Below are positions 1 to 10,529 of a DNA stretch of 64,000 nucleotides, one piece after another. Below the pieces are notes generated by a model. It made no database searches. It was given only the letters and a program-made list of their open reading frames with translations, and was not told the DNA's origin. The stretch comes from Chrysophaeum taylorii (Eukaryota > Sar > Pelagophyceae > Pelagomonadales > Pelagomonadaceae): the NCBI GenBank assembly GCA_029834535.1, contig JAQMWT010000373.1, positions 1 through 64,000 on the forward strand. The letters are read 5' to 3'. Each line of letters starts with the position of its first letter. Within the stretch, counting starts at the first letter, position 1. The position numbers and the translations under genes were made by a program.

Positions 1-2
1 GC

Positions 3-2909
3 GCGCGCCTTTTGTTGGACCGACGGCCCGCAGACCTGCCGTCGCCTTTGCCGCCCTCTCGACTCGATTTTCCCTTAGAAGACGACGACGACGACGCGAT
101 CACGGCGAGAGCCTGGCGCGGCATCGCCAAGACCTTCAGAGCCGAGTGGAGTCCGTGGTGTCACGACACCACCACCTCGAAGCGGTACCGACTGTCGCCG
201 CGCCACGACCGTTTGGGTCGACGGTTTTTGATGGAGCGCGACTGGGAACCGAAGGACTTTTCGGGAGCTGCCTACTCGTCATCGTCGCGAGGAGGAGGAG
301 GAGGAGGCGTCCTCCCGCAACAAAAAAAATCACCTCGTCCGAATCTCAAGAAGTTTCAATCGTCGTTGTCTGCTGGAACCAGGTTCGACGGCGTCACCTG
401 GGTGCGGCTCGCCCGCGCCGTCGAGGGAGTTCTTGTGTTGACGCGGCGCGCCCTCAAGTTCGCGTCGTCGTCGCGAGGAGACGACCCTATCGCCGTCAGG
501 TTGAATTCGGTCGAGAGAGTCGCCGCGAGAAGATACGTCCTCGAACGGCGCGCTCTCGAGATTTTCCGGGTGAACGGAACATCCCTGATGTTCGCTCTAG
601 CGTCGCCGAAAGATGCGAAGGAGCTGTGGAGCCGGCTAAAAAAAAAGCGTCTTCCGTTGCTGGCCGAGGAAGCGTGTCCCGCGTCGTTTTCCGGACTCTT
701 GGATCATCATCATCATCATCATCATCAGCAAGCGGACGGCAAAGATCTTATTATCGAAGAGGAGGAGGGAGCGCCTTTTCAGCTCCTCCTGCTGAAAAAT
801 CCGAAAATCACGGAATTGTGGCGAAAACGCCACATTTCGAATTACGCGTATCTCGCCACCCTCAACGACCTCGCCGGCCGCACCTTCCTGGACCTCGCGC
901 AATGGCCCGTGTTTCCCTGGATTCTGGCCGACGACTCGCGCCTCCGCGACCTATCGAAACCGATGGGAGCCCACGGCCCTCCGTCGAGGGTCGAGGCGTT
1001 TTTGGACAGGTACCGCAACTTCGAGGACCCTTGCGGCACGCCGCCCTTCATGTTCGGGAGCCACTACTCGTCGGCGGCAATCGTCTTGCACTTTTTGGTT
1101 CGCGTTCAGCCCTTCTCCGAGCTCGCGGTCGAGCTCCAGGGCAGAACCTTCGACGTCCCGGACCGGTTGTTCCATTCGGTGCGCGAATCGTGGACGTCGG
1201 CGACCGAATCGATGTGCGACGTCAAGGAATTGGTCCCCGAACTCTTTTATTTGCCCGAAGTGCTGCTCAACGACAACCGGCTGCCCTTGGGAGCTCGCCA
1301 GAAGCTGGGGGTGGTGGTGGACGACGTGGCTCTCCCCGAGTGGGCGGAGGACGCCTTCGACTTCGTCAGGCTCCACCGCCAGGCGTTGGAGAGCGATAGG
1401 GTATCCTCGAATCTGCACCGCTGGATCGATTTGGTCTTTGGAGTCAATCAAAGAGGGGATCGCGCCGTTCGGGCCTCGAACGTCTTCTACCACCTCACTT
1501 ACGAAGGCGCGGTGGACGCCGAAGCGATTCAAGACCCGGAGCAGCGAGCGGCGACCGTAGAGCAGATCAAGCATTTCGGCCAGACCCCGCCCCAACTCCT
1601 CTCGACGCCGCACCCTCCCCGCCTCCCGCCGCACGCCTGCGCCCTGCCCTTGTTTGCCGCCTCCTCTGACGACAACAACAACAACAACAACATAAACAGA
1701 GGAGCCACGGCGGACCATCTTAGGCTGTACGAAATCCTGCGCGACGACCACCGCGCGCTCGCGAACCGGAGACTGTTATTCCTCGACTACTCGAGGCGCC
1801 GAGCACCTCCTACGCGCGGCGCGGCGGTCGCGGTGAGCTTGCTCCAGCAGCAGAAGCTCGTCGCGTGCTACGAAGACGGATCGGTGGCGTCGTGGAAGTG
1901 GTCCGACCACCCCGACGGCACGGGTCTTCCCTTCGACGCCCGGTTCGACCCAAAAAAAAGACGAATCTCTGCGGCTGCTTCGGTATCTTGCGTTCGCATC
2001 TTGGTCGACGATCTCGTCCTATCCGTGCGCGACGGCTTCCTGCGCCTCGACGACGTCGAAAGCGCGAACCTCGTCGCCGTCGGCAAAGGCGCGCACCGGG
2101 CTGCCCGCATCACCCGCGTCGCCGTCGACGCGCTCGATCCACGACTCCTCGTCACGGGAGCGGACGACGGCACGCTCTGCGTCTGGACGCACCGCGAGGC
2201 CCTCGCCGACGCCCTCACCTTTGGCGCCGACGACACCGACGACGACGGCGACTTCGAAGACGATCTCCTCGCCCCCACCCGCGCGGCCTGCTTCGACTGC
2301 GAAAAGGGGAAACTCAGGTGCACCCACGTCCTCTTCGGCCACCAGCGAAAACCAGTCTCGTCTCTCGCCTATTCCGCGACCCTAGATATAGTCGTCTCGG
2401 CCGTCGAAGCGACCTGCTGCGTGCACGCGGCGCGCCAAGGCAAATTTGTCCACAAAATCGACCGTTCCTGCGAATCTGCGGTCGACCTCCTCGCCATCTT
2501 CGACGCATCTTGCGAGTTTGTGGCGCACGCCCGAACGACCCGCGAACTCGCTTTGCTTACCCTCAATGCCAAGAGGAGGGCGAGGGTTCGCGTCGATTCG
2601 ACCTACCTCGATATCGCCCCGACCCGCGACGCCGACAAATTCGCCTGCGCGGCCAAAGCCTCGATCCACCTCCGCCAGACCCACACCCTCTCCCTCATCC
2701 ATACCCTCGACCTCTCGCCCTACGGCACGCCCCTCGCCCTCTCCTTCTCCCCAACGAACCTCCACCTCTTCATCGCCACCAACCAGGGCGCCGTCCTCGT
2801 CCTCGCCGATCCTAAATCGCCGCTCCATTCCCTCGACGCGGCCCTCAACTCCACCATCATCGGCCTCTCCTCCATCTGGGACCCCTTCGTCGCCCCCCCA
2901 ACATCCTAA
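3..2909 (+). CDS. PH-BEACH-WD40 protein (5' end outside window)
   Basis: BEACH proteins are large scaffolds for vesicle trafficking, autophagy and receptor signalling. The frame is open to the left edge and the first Met-like codon is only a TTG, so the true start lies outside. Counting from base 12, residues about 130-215 look like the PH-BEACH domain, a His run follows near 233-240, and residues about 255-535 are the BEACH domain, with LKNPKITELWRKRHISNYAY, WPVFPWIL, RDLSKPMGA, FMFGSHYSS and the end HFGQTPPQL. The C-terminal third has WD40-like blades such as LLVTGADDGTLCVW and LFGHQRKPVSSLAYS. The order PH-BEACH-WD40 matches the C-terminus of neurobeachin/LRBA and FAN proteins, and which subfamily it is cannot be decided without the N-terminus. 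The frame ends in TAA at 2907-2909. Confidence 0.9.
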   Translation, partial: ARLLLDRRPADLPSPLPPSRLDFPLEDDDDDAITARAWRGIAKTFRAEWSPWCHDTTTSKRYRLSPRHDRLGRRFLMERDWEPKDFSGAAYSSSSRGGGGGGVLPQQKKSPRPNLKKFQSSLSAGTRFDGVTWVRLARAVEGVLVLTRRALKFASSSRGDDPIAVRLNSVERVAARRYVLERRALEIFRVNGTSLMFALASPKDAKELWSRLKKKRLPLLAEEACPASFSGLLDHHHHHHHQQADGKDLIIEEEEGAPFQLLLLKNPKITELWRKRHISNYAYLATLNDLAGRTFLDLAQWPVFPWILADDSRLRDLSKPMGAHGPPSRVEAFLDRYRNFEDPCGTPPFMFGSHYSSAAIVLHFLVRVQPFSELAVELQGRTFDVPDRLFHSVRESWTSATESMCDVKELVPELFYLPEVLLNDNRLPLGARQKLGVVVDDVALPEWAEDAFDFVRLHRQALESDRVSSNLHRWIDLVFGVNQRGDRAVRASNVFYHLTYEGAVDAEAIQDPEQRAATVEQIKHFGQTPPQLLSTPHPPRLPPHACALPLFAASSDDNNNNNNINRGATADHLRLYEILRDDHRALANRRLLFLDYSRRRAPPTRGAAVAVSLLQQQKLVACYEDGSVASWKWSDHPDGTGLPFDARFDPKKRRISAAASVSCVRILVDDLVLSVRDGFLRLDDVESANLVAVGKGAHRAARITRVAVDALDPRLLVTGADDGTLCVWTHREALADALTFGADDTDDDGDFEDDLLAPTRAACFDCEKGKLRCTHVLFGHQRKPVSSLAYSATLDIVVSAVEATCCVHAARQGKFVHKIDRSCESAVDLLAIFDASCEFVAHARTTRELALLTLNAKRRARVRVDSTYLDIAPTRDADKFACAAKASIHLRQTHTLSLIHTLDLSPYGTPLALSFSPTNLHLFIATNQGAVLVLADPKSPLHSLDAALNSTIIGLSSIWDPFVAPPTS

Positions 2910-4668
2910 TTTTATTACAGTACCTTTGTGATTTCCCCCCGGGTCTCTTCCTCCTCATTTATAAAACTAGTATCACTCACAATCTCGGCCTGCTTGCTTG
3001 CTTGCTTGTGGCGGTGTTGATCTCGACCCCGGCCGATGGTACAGTACGTTCCGAAGAGGGGGTTCACCGTCCTGGCCTGCGGAGCTGTTTTCAGGCGGGA
3101 AATATAGGTATCGACGACAGTCTGTCTGTCTTTAAGAGGCTTGTTGATGTTGCCAGATCTGACACGTCCCGTAACGCGCCGCCGCATCTTTTTTTTGCGC
3201 ACTGTGCGTGAAAGAAAACATCATCTTCACGTGGGAGACAACTCAAGAAGGCCGTTTTGGTTGGCACACCGTGACTTCGCATTCTGGCGGAGGTGGATAC
3301 GGAGAATGAGAGGATCGACAGCTTATTAGTGGAGACAAGTGCAGGTTTTGTGGCGAAAACGGTAGTAACGACTGCTGAGCGCCTTGTTCAGACGAGAGTC
3401 AACGTCCTCAGAGTCACAGTTGAGTTGCGAGGTATTTGAACGTCGCCGCGGAATAAGACGCGCGTCATGTCTACGTCGTCGGAGAGCTCGGCACCATCGT
3501 CGTAGCAACGAACGGTGTCTTGCGGCTCTTTCCATAATATGCTTGGCTGTCGTGGACTTCATCACAAATCGCATGAGACGAAACGTCTCCTATCGCTGAG
3601 ACGGTCGGGAAACGGACACATCATCTGCATACTTCTTCTTCTTCTTCGAATGAGAAATATCCTTAGGACCGACGCCGCTTCGTCACGTTCTCGCCACGAT
3701 ATGTGCTACACGCCGATGATTGAGTCGATCGAAGCGCTCGCGCCGGAAACGGAGAATCGCACTTTTATTATAACGTGGAACGCTGTGCGAGTTTCGGAGG
3801 AAGGTCGACCTTCGAGAGCACTGGCTATAGTGGTTCCTGACACCGAGGCCTATGAAGCTGGAGATAATCTTTTGCGAGCGAGCCCCTGCGATAAATAACC
3901 CGGCAGCGAAAGGCCGTCTTTTCTTCACTTTAATACCACCGAGAAAGCCAACGTCCCGTTGCTTCTTTCTCGGTCGACGACCAGAAGCAGTACGCTCCCG
4001 AGGATCTCGAACGTGCTATGTGACAACCAGCGACGTCCGACATATCTCCGCACGAACACCCGATGCTTCAGCAGCCGCACACCACGAAGACAGATTTCGT
4101 CACGCGACGATTTTTAAGGTCGAATCCTGTGACAAATCAAGGTGTATCGCTTCACGAAGTGTGCACGGTTAAAATTTATCTCGTCGGCACTTTTTAATCT
4201 CCGAAGTTATAATGAATAGCGAGCACTATCTATCCGGTAACTAACTTTTTGCACGAGCATCTTCTGACGTGACGACCATACATTCTTGGATTATCTCTCT
4301 CGAGACGGCCGATAATCTCCTGACACCATGCCACGAAGCGACTCACACAGCCAGCGGCATTCAACTCGCCACACGTCGAGCAGATCCATCGTCCCTAGTT
4401 CAAAGGTGCGAGGAGCAAGCGACGGGTGCTACCGTGAACGCCGCCCGCGAATTCGACAACCCGAATTCCGCGCTTGAACTCGAGGTGATGGATTCTCTGC
4501 TGCAGCTACGAACCATCCCGGTGCGTTGCGTAGTACGGTGCGGTCGAGCGCGGTAGATGACGCCGCTTTTTTTCTCCAACTTGGCGGTAGTACACCGGCG
4601 TTGTATTGCCAGAGCAACGTGCGGTAGCGTTGTAAAAAAAAAACTGGCCGCACCAGCGGGGGTCTGTC

Positions 4669-4690
4669 TCTCTCTCTCTCTCTCTCTTCT
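4669..4690. repeat. (TC)n microsatellite
   Basis: About eleven uninterrupted TC units in non-coding DNA. Confidence 0.9.
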
Positions 4691-5245
4691 GCGCCAGTCA
4701 TGTATGTCGAAAAGGAGCCATGACGGGCCAGCTGAGGTAGCCGTGATGTCAAGTGCGCTCTCTCAGGTTTAGGGCAGAAGGGCTGATGAGCAACAACCAG
4801 CAAGCACAAGGTCATCATCCGAGCACGGTGGTTGCCGTCGGTAGCCAGGATGCAACTAAATCGATTTGGAGCAACGCTCAAGGCCGACCTCTTTGTGTCA
4901 TCCGGGACTGTTTCTCCAGCTCTGTATGTGCAGATCACAGTTATCGCGGTATGGCGAGCCGTCATGTACACGCAGGTATCCGACCTCTCGTGGTCGGCCG
5001 ATGCTGCCCTGTTGATAGCAAGTTCCCGCGACGGCAGTCAGTGCGATCAAGCAGCTTCCTGGTATTACTGTTAACGTGGGCAGGTCTGCGCCTTCCTCAT
5101 TAGTGGACTTATGGGCATAGGAAGATTCCAGTGTCACCATTTTATGAGAATAGTCTAGGCGTGGGTTGGCAAACATTAGGCCGCGCGAGTCGCTCGCATT
5201 TGGATAAATTGGGGCGATGCGCTTAAATAAAATGAAAACCCATGT

Positions 5246-5276
5246 TTGTTTATTTATTTATTTATTTATTTATTGC
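5246..5276. repeat. (TTTA)n microsatellite
   Basis: Seven or so TTTA units, followed by a T run, about 60 bp before the sulfotransferase start; AT-rich promoter-proximal DNA. Confidence 0.9.
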
Positions 5277-5337
5277 CCTATTTTTTTTTTTGTACTAGTC
5301 CCTTGTAGGTAAACTTCTTCTGAGAAAAGAATTGTTG

Positions 5338-6354
5338 ATGAATGTTCTATGCTTCTCGGCGGCCGTCGCCGGTGCGGGAACCATCGCCGTGGACCCCAGG
5401 GACGAGCCCTCCCTCGTGATCGCTGGCATCGACAAGGGTGGCACGACGGACGCGTGGCACCTTCTACGCGCGGAATTTCGCTTTAGGACGGGGTCAACGA
5501 AGGAACTTGGCTGCTTGTTGCGACCTACCGCGTCGGGCGCGCGGGCGTGCTACCGCGACGCCTACGGCGATCCCTCGGCTGATGATCCAACGCTCGATGC
5601 GACCCCGAGCTACTTGTGGGGCTGGCGCTCGCAGCGAGACGTCGCGCGTTTGCTCGCGGACGTATCTCCTCGCGCCGTAGTCGTGGTAATGCTCCGCGAG
5701 CCCATTTCACGCATCCAGAGCTTGTACAACCACTGGACGCGCATTATCGGCGAAGGACGTGCCCCCGAGAGCGCGTACCTCGGGCACCGCCTCGATGACC
5801 ATATCGCGCTCGAACTCGAGTACCTCGAATCGCACCCCTTATTCTCGCGACTGATGGGGCGTCCGTCGAACTATCTTCCAACGTACCGCGGTCTCGTCAA
5901 GGGCTACGGCGCGTGGCTCTCCAAACGCCGAGACAGGTGCCAGAGAGTCACGGGTCCCGAGAGCGACACCGCCGCGAGAACTTGTTCGGTATTTGTCAGT
6001 TTTCTCCTCACGTCCGTCTACGCCCCACACCTCGAGCACTGGCTCGAGTACCTCCGGCACGTGCTCATCGTCCAGAGCGAAGCGTACTTCCAACGACGAG
6101 ACATACTTCTCGACCTCATCAAACTTCCAGCGGCGGCGGACCGTAACAACCTCGCGCGCCGTCCCGTCGCCAACAAAGGCGTCTACCGCGATGGCGCGGG
6201 GTCGATCAACGCGTCCTTAACGGCACGCCTTCGCGCCTTTCTCCGAACGCCGAATTCCAACCTCCGTGCCCTGCTCCAGCGGGCCGATGATGCCAACCTC
6301 GTTGTCGCCCCCGGTCTCGGCCTCCCGGGCGCCTGGGCCTGGCTCGCGCCATAG
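5338..6354 (+). CDS. Secreted or Golgi sulfotransferase
   Basis: A 338-residue protein of the heparan-sulfate/carbohydrate sulfotransferase type, which moves sulfate from PAPS to sugar hydroxyls in the Golgi. The 5'-phosphosulfate loop is visible as IDKGGTTDAW (residues about 30-40), and the 3'-phosphate site as VVVMLREPISRIQSLYNHW (about 118-136). The middle has TLDATPSYLWG, typical of this family, and the C-terminus has the conserved EAYFQRRDILLDLI and VANKGVY regions. The N-terminus MNVLCFSAAVAGAGTIAV looks like a signal peptide or short anchor. I chose the ATG at 5338; in-frame TTG codons precede it. It converges on the glycosyltransferase-like gene ending at 6759, and the two may act on the same glycans (inference from proximity). 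Confidence 0.85.
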   Translation: MNVLCFSAAVAGAGTIAVDPRDEPSLVIAGIDKGGTTDAWHLLRAEFRFRTGSTKELGCLLRPTASGARACYRDAYGDPSADDPTLDATPSYLWGWRSQRDVARLLADVSPRAVVVVMLREPISRIQSLYNHWTRIIGEGRAPESAYLGHRLDDHIALELEYLESHPLFSRLMGRPSNYLPTYRGLVKGYGAWLSKRRDRCQRVTGPESDTAARTCSVFVSFLLTSVYAPHLEHWLEYLRHVLIVQSEAYFQRRDILLDLIKLPAAADRNNLARRPVANKGVYRDGAGSINASLTARLRAFLRTPNSNLRALLQRADDANLVVAPGLGLPGAWAWLAP

Positions 6355-6758
6355 TTTTTTACCTTGTAAAATGATCGCGTGAACTTCCTCCTTCGTACCA
6401 GATGGCGTCGCATCAACCAAGTACTAACAAATACCGTTGCACTCCACAACAACTCTTGCGGTCGGTCGGCCGCGTTCATCTTCTTGTTGTTGTTGTTACT
6501 GTTTCATAATAATAAGTAAGTCGCGCGAGTGGTGGCGGCGGTTCTGCGACTCTAGATGTCCGATCGATACTCTGATCTTGAAGTACAACATACGTCGAGT
6601 ATTTTATTCCAAGTTTGATGATGATGATGATGAGTCACGAAAAATATTTTAGGGTATAAACAAAATAATTGTAAGATGCTACTTGAAGATCATATGCAGT
6701 TGTTCCCAACTAGAATAAAAATCCTTACTACTACTAAATAGAAAAATCGATAATATCA
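6355..6758. other. Shared 3' intergenic region
   Basis: About 400 bp between two convergent genes, AT-richer than its neighbours, with short simple repeats (TTG, ATG). It must hold both 3' UTRs and poly(A) sites; nothing else seen. Confidence 0.6.
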
Positions 6759-9700
6759 TCATGATTGTTGGCAGAACCAAGGTGTCTTGGGTGTGGTGGT
6801 GTCTTCGGGGTGTGCGCCGGCGATGGGGTGTGCGGCGTCGCCGAGGACGGCTGGCCTGACGCAGAGGGGTCGGCAATGAAAGGCGGGCGCGGTGCCCGCC
6901 TCGACGCGGAGCTTGTGCTCGCCGCTGAGACAGAGGCGGGCGACGAGGGTCCCGAGGGCCATTTCGCCCGCGCGGAGACCGCGGGTGATGATGTCGATTT
7001 CGGGCTGCGAGGGAAGACGGCCGAGGACGAGGTGGTAGAGGACGTTGACGACGCGAGCGTAGGCGGCGGTCGCCGGAGTTCTAGAGTCGGGGGATTGCTG
7101 CCAGCGCGCCCGGCAGAGGTGCTCGAAGAGGGGTGCCGAGGGGTGTTCGTCGCAGAGGGCGAGGCACTCGGGAGCCTCGACGCCTTGGAGCGCGGCGTAC
7201 TCGTCCGAGACGCAGAGTTTTTCCGCGAGCTTCGAGAGCGGGAGGTCGTCGACGAGGAGACGTTGCTGGTCCTCGCGACTTTCAGCATCGGGGGCGCGGC
7301 GGAGGATGCTGTGGAAGAGGTATTGGACGAAGAGCCAGAGGTCGGCCGCGGGCTCGAGGTGTGCTGGCCGGTGGCTAGAGTACGGAGTTTCCAGGACGCG
7401 GAAGAAGGGGTCGCAGAGGCGGGCGTTGGCCCGGGAGAAGTCCGCCTTGTAAGAGCACAGAGAACGGCACATCTCGACGTCGTCGTCGTGCAAGGCGGCG
7501 GCCGCCAGTATGTGGTCGTTCTCCTGGGCGCACGCCGCGACCGCTTTCTTGTTTTTCGAGGAGGCGAGAGCCGCCTTTTGCGGCGGCGGCGGCGGCGGCG
7601 GTTGCTCGAGGAGGGAGGAGCAGTGGTCGGGGTGTCGCCGCGCGTAGTCGCGGTCGGTGCAAAAGAGCTGGCAGAGGGGCGACTTGGGGGCGCCGCCCCT
7701 GACCTTGGCCGTGTATTCGTGCGAGAGGCAGAGATTTCGCCAGAGGGTCTTCGCGTCGTCGTCGACCGTCGGGGAATAGGTCGCCAGGCCCTGGGCGTCG
7801 GCGGGGCGACCGAGGATCGTGCAGTAGGCCGCCTCGACCTTGCCGATTTCGGTCAAGCAGCCGCGCGCGGGGTCCCAGAGGCTCGAGGTGCTGAGGTCGG
7901 GAGACCTCGGCTGCGGGCGCGACGCAGGGAGTCGCTCTCGCGGCACGCTCGACCACGACGGGTTGATGAGCGAGAGACACCGTTCGTTGAGCTTGGAGGG
8001 TCGGTCGGGCGGGAGCGGGCGGTAATCAGACCAGAGGGCGCGCATCGCCTCGTCGTATTGGAGGGGCATCGGCTGGCGGCCGAGGCGCCGAGCCTTGGCG
8101 GCGTCGAGGATGGACCGCCACGACGCGAGCAGAGCGTTTTTCTGGAGGGCGTTGAACTTGGCCATTTTTCGCGACACTTCGGCGAGATCGACCGTCGCGA
8201 GCTTGGAGAGGAGGTCAGCCCAACTGTCGAACTGCTGGACGTGCGGAAAGACGTAAAAATCGCAATGCGAAAGCCAGTACGAGAGACCCTCGACGTCAGA
8301 GTTGGGCGAGTCGGGCTCGGCGGCCCACGCGGCGTGCGGCTGCCGCTCGGGCGTCCCGTAGACGCGCTCCCACAAGATGCCGTGCTTGCGCACCCACGAA
8401 ATCAAGAGGTCCAGCGACGGCACGAATACGGGCGTATTCGTGCGGTATATCTCGAAAAAAAACATCGTGCTGACTTGGTACGGTATGAAGACCATAGCCG
8501 GGTGCTGGGTGATGTCCGACCACTTGTAGTTTGGGTAGAGATCTCGTATCCGCACGAAACAGTCCGCCGTCGAGGCGCACGGAAGATGTTGGCCGCGGAG
8601 GACGGCGCGTTCGAGCGCAGACTTGAGGCTTTGGAGGATGGGGTGTTGGTACGGCTTGGCTTCGACGAGGTTGTCGCGGTACGGTCCGAGCAAAAACGGT
8701 TTGCCGGCGACGGGCGCGTACTTTATCCCGGGCTGTTCGCACCACGAAGGCAAGTAGGTGGCGTCGATGCCCGCGTGGTACTTTATATAATGGACGTCGA
8801 AGAGATTGTTTGCTGCTACGAAGTTCCCCTCCAATCTCGCGATGCGTTTGAGGTTGGCAATCCACTCGCTCCATCGTCTCGGAGACTGCTCGTCCAACGA
8901 CGGTCTGCGCCAGTCGATGCGGTCGTCGTGCCGCCCAAATTCGAGGCGAGTCGTCGCGTACACGAGAATCGACCGATTAAACGGCATATAGAGCTCGCAG
9001 TTCGCGGGGGGGTGCGAGCACACGAACAGATCAACTCGACGAAGCTCCTCGTCGTTCTTGTAGGCGTCGAAGAAGGCCCGCCGTATCGTGTAAGGGCACG
9101 GATCCAAGCTAAAGCCGCGCCACTCGTCGAACTGCAACACCTTCAACCTCTTCTTGCAGAATTGCGGATACCAGATGCAGTTGTTAAAGTCGATCTCCGC
9201 GTGGACGACCGCTCCTAACGCTTTGATAATAGGCTCGTTGCACGCGATAGGCGACACGTGCAAATCCGTGCTCCAGACGTACGCGCGGTCCGGCGGGACG
9301 CGCGCCTCCCATCTCAACCTTTCGGTCGCCGGACCGCATTCTTTCGCGTGTCGGGCCCTAAATTTGGCGTCGCGCACGCACAGCTCCGTGCACACTTCCC
9401 GCGGCGCGGTCGCCACGAGCTGCCGGTACCTCTCCGAGGCGCACAGCTCCTTGGCCAGCGCCTCTTCGCGCCCGGAGTAGGTATTTTTCAGCTCCAAGAC
9501 GCGGTTTCGGTCGGGCCATTGCCCCGCGTAGTCCCAATACAGCCTGCGGAACTTTGCCTCTTCTCGGCTGAAAAAGGGCGCCTTCGAATGGACGACAAAC
9601 GTGTCCTTCGGCATAGACGATTCGTCGTATTCGTCCTCGCACATATTCTGCACCACCTCCGTATACCGGAACTTGTGTCGAACTTGGCGCGCGTAGTCAA

Positions 9701-10529
9701 AGTTCACCGGATGTTGGAGAAATTGCCACATGACGTTGTCGTGACCTCCCTCGTAGCCCTCGCCCGTCGCACACCCGGCGACGCCCGCCTCGGGTGCCAT
9801 GAAAGCCGGGTAAAAATCCTTCACGCGATCCAAAAAGTCGTCGAACCCAGCGTCCCCGACCCGGTACAGCGCGTTCCCGTTTATGTGCGCGTCGCGTCGT
9901 CGAAATATGTCCCCGTAGTCCTTGTTGCACCGAGCCAAGCTCCCGACAACCCACGGATCATCATCGGCGAGCTTGGCGAGCCTCGACAGCCACAGTCTTC
10001 GTATCGGAACGGCGTCGGGTTCCATCACGAAGAAGTGGTCCGCCTCGCCTCGAAGAACCTCGAACAACTGGTAAAACTGCGCGCACGGACCATCCGGATG
10101 TTTGTTCGCGACTTCGTCCGAGAGACCGGCGTACAACATTTTCATCCCGCCTCTGAAGCAGCTCGCGTTCACCGCAGACTTCCAGAAAGCTGCGATGTCC
10201 GCGGCTTTTGAAGACGACAAACCGGGATGATAAAAGTACGCCGTCACGCTGTTCAAATCGGGGGGTTCGTCGCACGGCGCGTACTGCTCCCATCGCTCGA
10301 GCGTGCTCCGGAGCCGCGTCTCGACCTGAGCGTCGATGAAGGGCAGCACCAGTGCCAACTTCTTTGATGACGGCGCTTTTTTCACCGCCGCCGACGACGA
10401 CGCAAGGCGCTCGACTAACAACGTCAACACCTTTTTTGCTGGCGACGACGTCACCACCGCGCCGATGTAGCTGGCGGCGAACATGCCGATCGCCACCGCA
10501 ACCCAGCGCGCCTTTTCCCGCGTCTTCAT
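6759..10529 (-). CDS. Type II membrane glycosyltransferase-like protein with DUF4214-like Cys repeats
   Basis: A 1,256-residue protein from the ATG at 10527-10529; an in-frame TTG lies 60 bases upstream. A short basic head and a membrane segment (about residues 8-27, ARWVAVAIGMFAASYIGAVV) predict a Golgi or ER type II protein. Residues about 55-340 resemble a glycosyltransferase-like domain (KLALVLPFIDAQVETRL, HFFVMEPDAVPIRRLW, GHDNVMWQFLQHP). Residues about 430-800 form a second domain with no firm family (LHVSPIACNEPIIKALGAV, LFVCSHPPANCELYMPFN). Around and after it are about five copies of a unit of the form LCxSxEY...CxxLC...C; three begin with a DUF4214-like helix block (AAYCTILGRPADAQGLATY, LFHSILRRAPDAES, LYHLVLGRLPSQPEI). 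DUF4214 is usually found in bacterial surface or glycan proteins. It is divergent with the gene at 10708 (178 bp between the ATGs). The enzymatic role is inferred. Confidence 0.7.
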   Translation of the reverse strand: MKTREKARWVAVAIGMFAASYIGAVVTSSPAKKVLTLLVERLASSSAAVKKAPSSKKLALVLPFIDAQVETRLRSTLERWEQYAPCDEPPDLNSVTAYFYHPGLSSSKAADIAAFWKSAVNASCFRGGMKMLYAGLSDEVANKHPDGPCAQFYQLFEVLRGEADHFFVMEPDAVPIRRLWLSRLAKLADDDPWVVGSLARCNKDYGDIFRRRDAHINGNALYRVGDAGFDDFLDRVKDFYPAFMAPEAGVAGCATGEGYEGGHDNVMWQFLQHPVNFDYARQVRHKFRYTEVVQNMCEDEYDESSMPKDTFVVHSKAPFFSREEAKFRRLYWDYAGQWPDRNRVLELKNTYSGREEALAKELCASERYRQLVATAPREVCTELCVRDAKFRARHAKECGPATERLRWEARVPPDRAYVWSTDLHVSPIACNEPIIKALGAVVHAEIDFNNCIWYPQFCKKRLKVLQFDEWRGFSLDPCPYTIRRAFFDAYKNDEELRRVDLFVCSHPPANCELYMPFNRSILVYATTRLEFGRHDDRIDWRRPSLDEQSPRRWSEWIANLKRIARLEGNFVAANNLFDVHYIKYHAGIDATYLPSWCEQPGIKYAPVAGKPFLLGPYRDNLVEAKPYQHPILQSLKSALERAVLRGQHLPCASTADCFVRIRDLYPNYKWSDITQHPAMVFIPYQVSTMFFFEIYRTNTPVFVPSLDLLISWVRKHGILWERVYGTPERQPHAAWAAEPDSPNSDVEGLSYWLSHCDFYVFPHVQQFDSWADLLSKLATVDLAEVSRKMAKFNALQKNALLASWRSILDAAKARRLGRQPMPLQYDEAMRALWSDYRPLPPDRPSKLNERCLSLINPSWSSVPRERLPASRPQPRSPDLSTSSLWDPARGCLTEIGKVEAAYCTILGRPADAQGLATYSPTVDDDAKTLWRNLCLSHEYTAKVRGGAPKSPLCQLFCTDRDYARRHPDHCSSLLEQPPPPPPPQKAALASSKNKKAVAACAQENDHILAAAALHDDDVEMCRSLCSYKADFSRANARLCDPFFRVLETPYSSHRPAHLEPAADLWLFVQYLFHSILRRAPDAESREDQQRLLVDDLPLSKLAEKLCVSDEYAALQGVEAPECLALCDEHPSAPLFEHLCRARWQQSPDSRTPATAAYARVVNVLYHLVLGRLPSQPEIDIITRGLRAGEMALGTLVARLCLSGEHKLRVEAGTAPAFHCRPLCVRPAVLGDAAHPIAGAHPEDTTTPKTPWFCQQS

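Larger units (their letters stand above)
2910..5337. other. Intergenic, no gene recognised
   Basis: About 2.4 kb between the BEACH gene and the sulfotransferase. Only short open frames on both strands, none with a recognisable domain; the stretch 3690-3896 reads somewhat protein-like but is short. It holds a TC run near 4669-4690 and a TTTA run near 5246-5276. No tRNA or snRNA was seen. Confidence 0.5.

Noticed and set aside
3515-3898. 127-residue plus-strand open frame
   Set aside because: The last 60 residues read protein-like, but there is no ATG context, domain or homologue I can name.
6765-9218. 817-residue open frame on the plus strand
   Set aside because: It lies antisense within the glycosyltransferase-like gene, has no domain, and is the result of GC-rich codon use keeping the opposite strand open.
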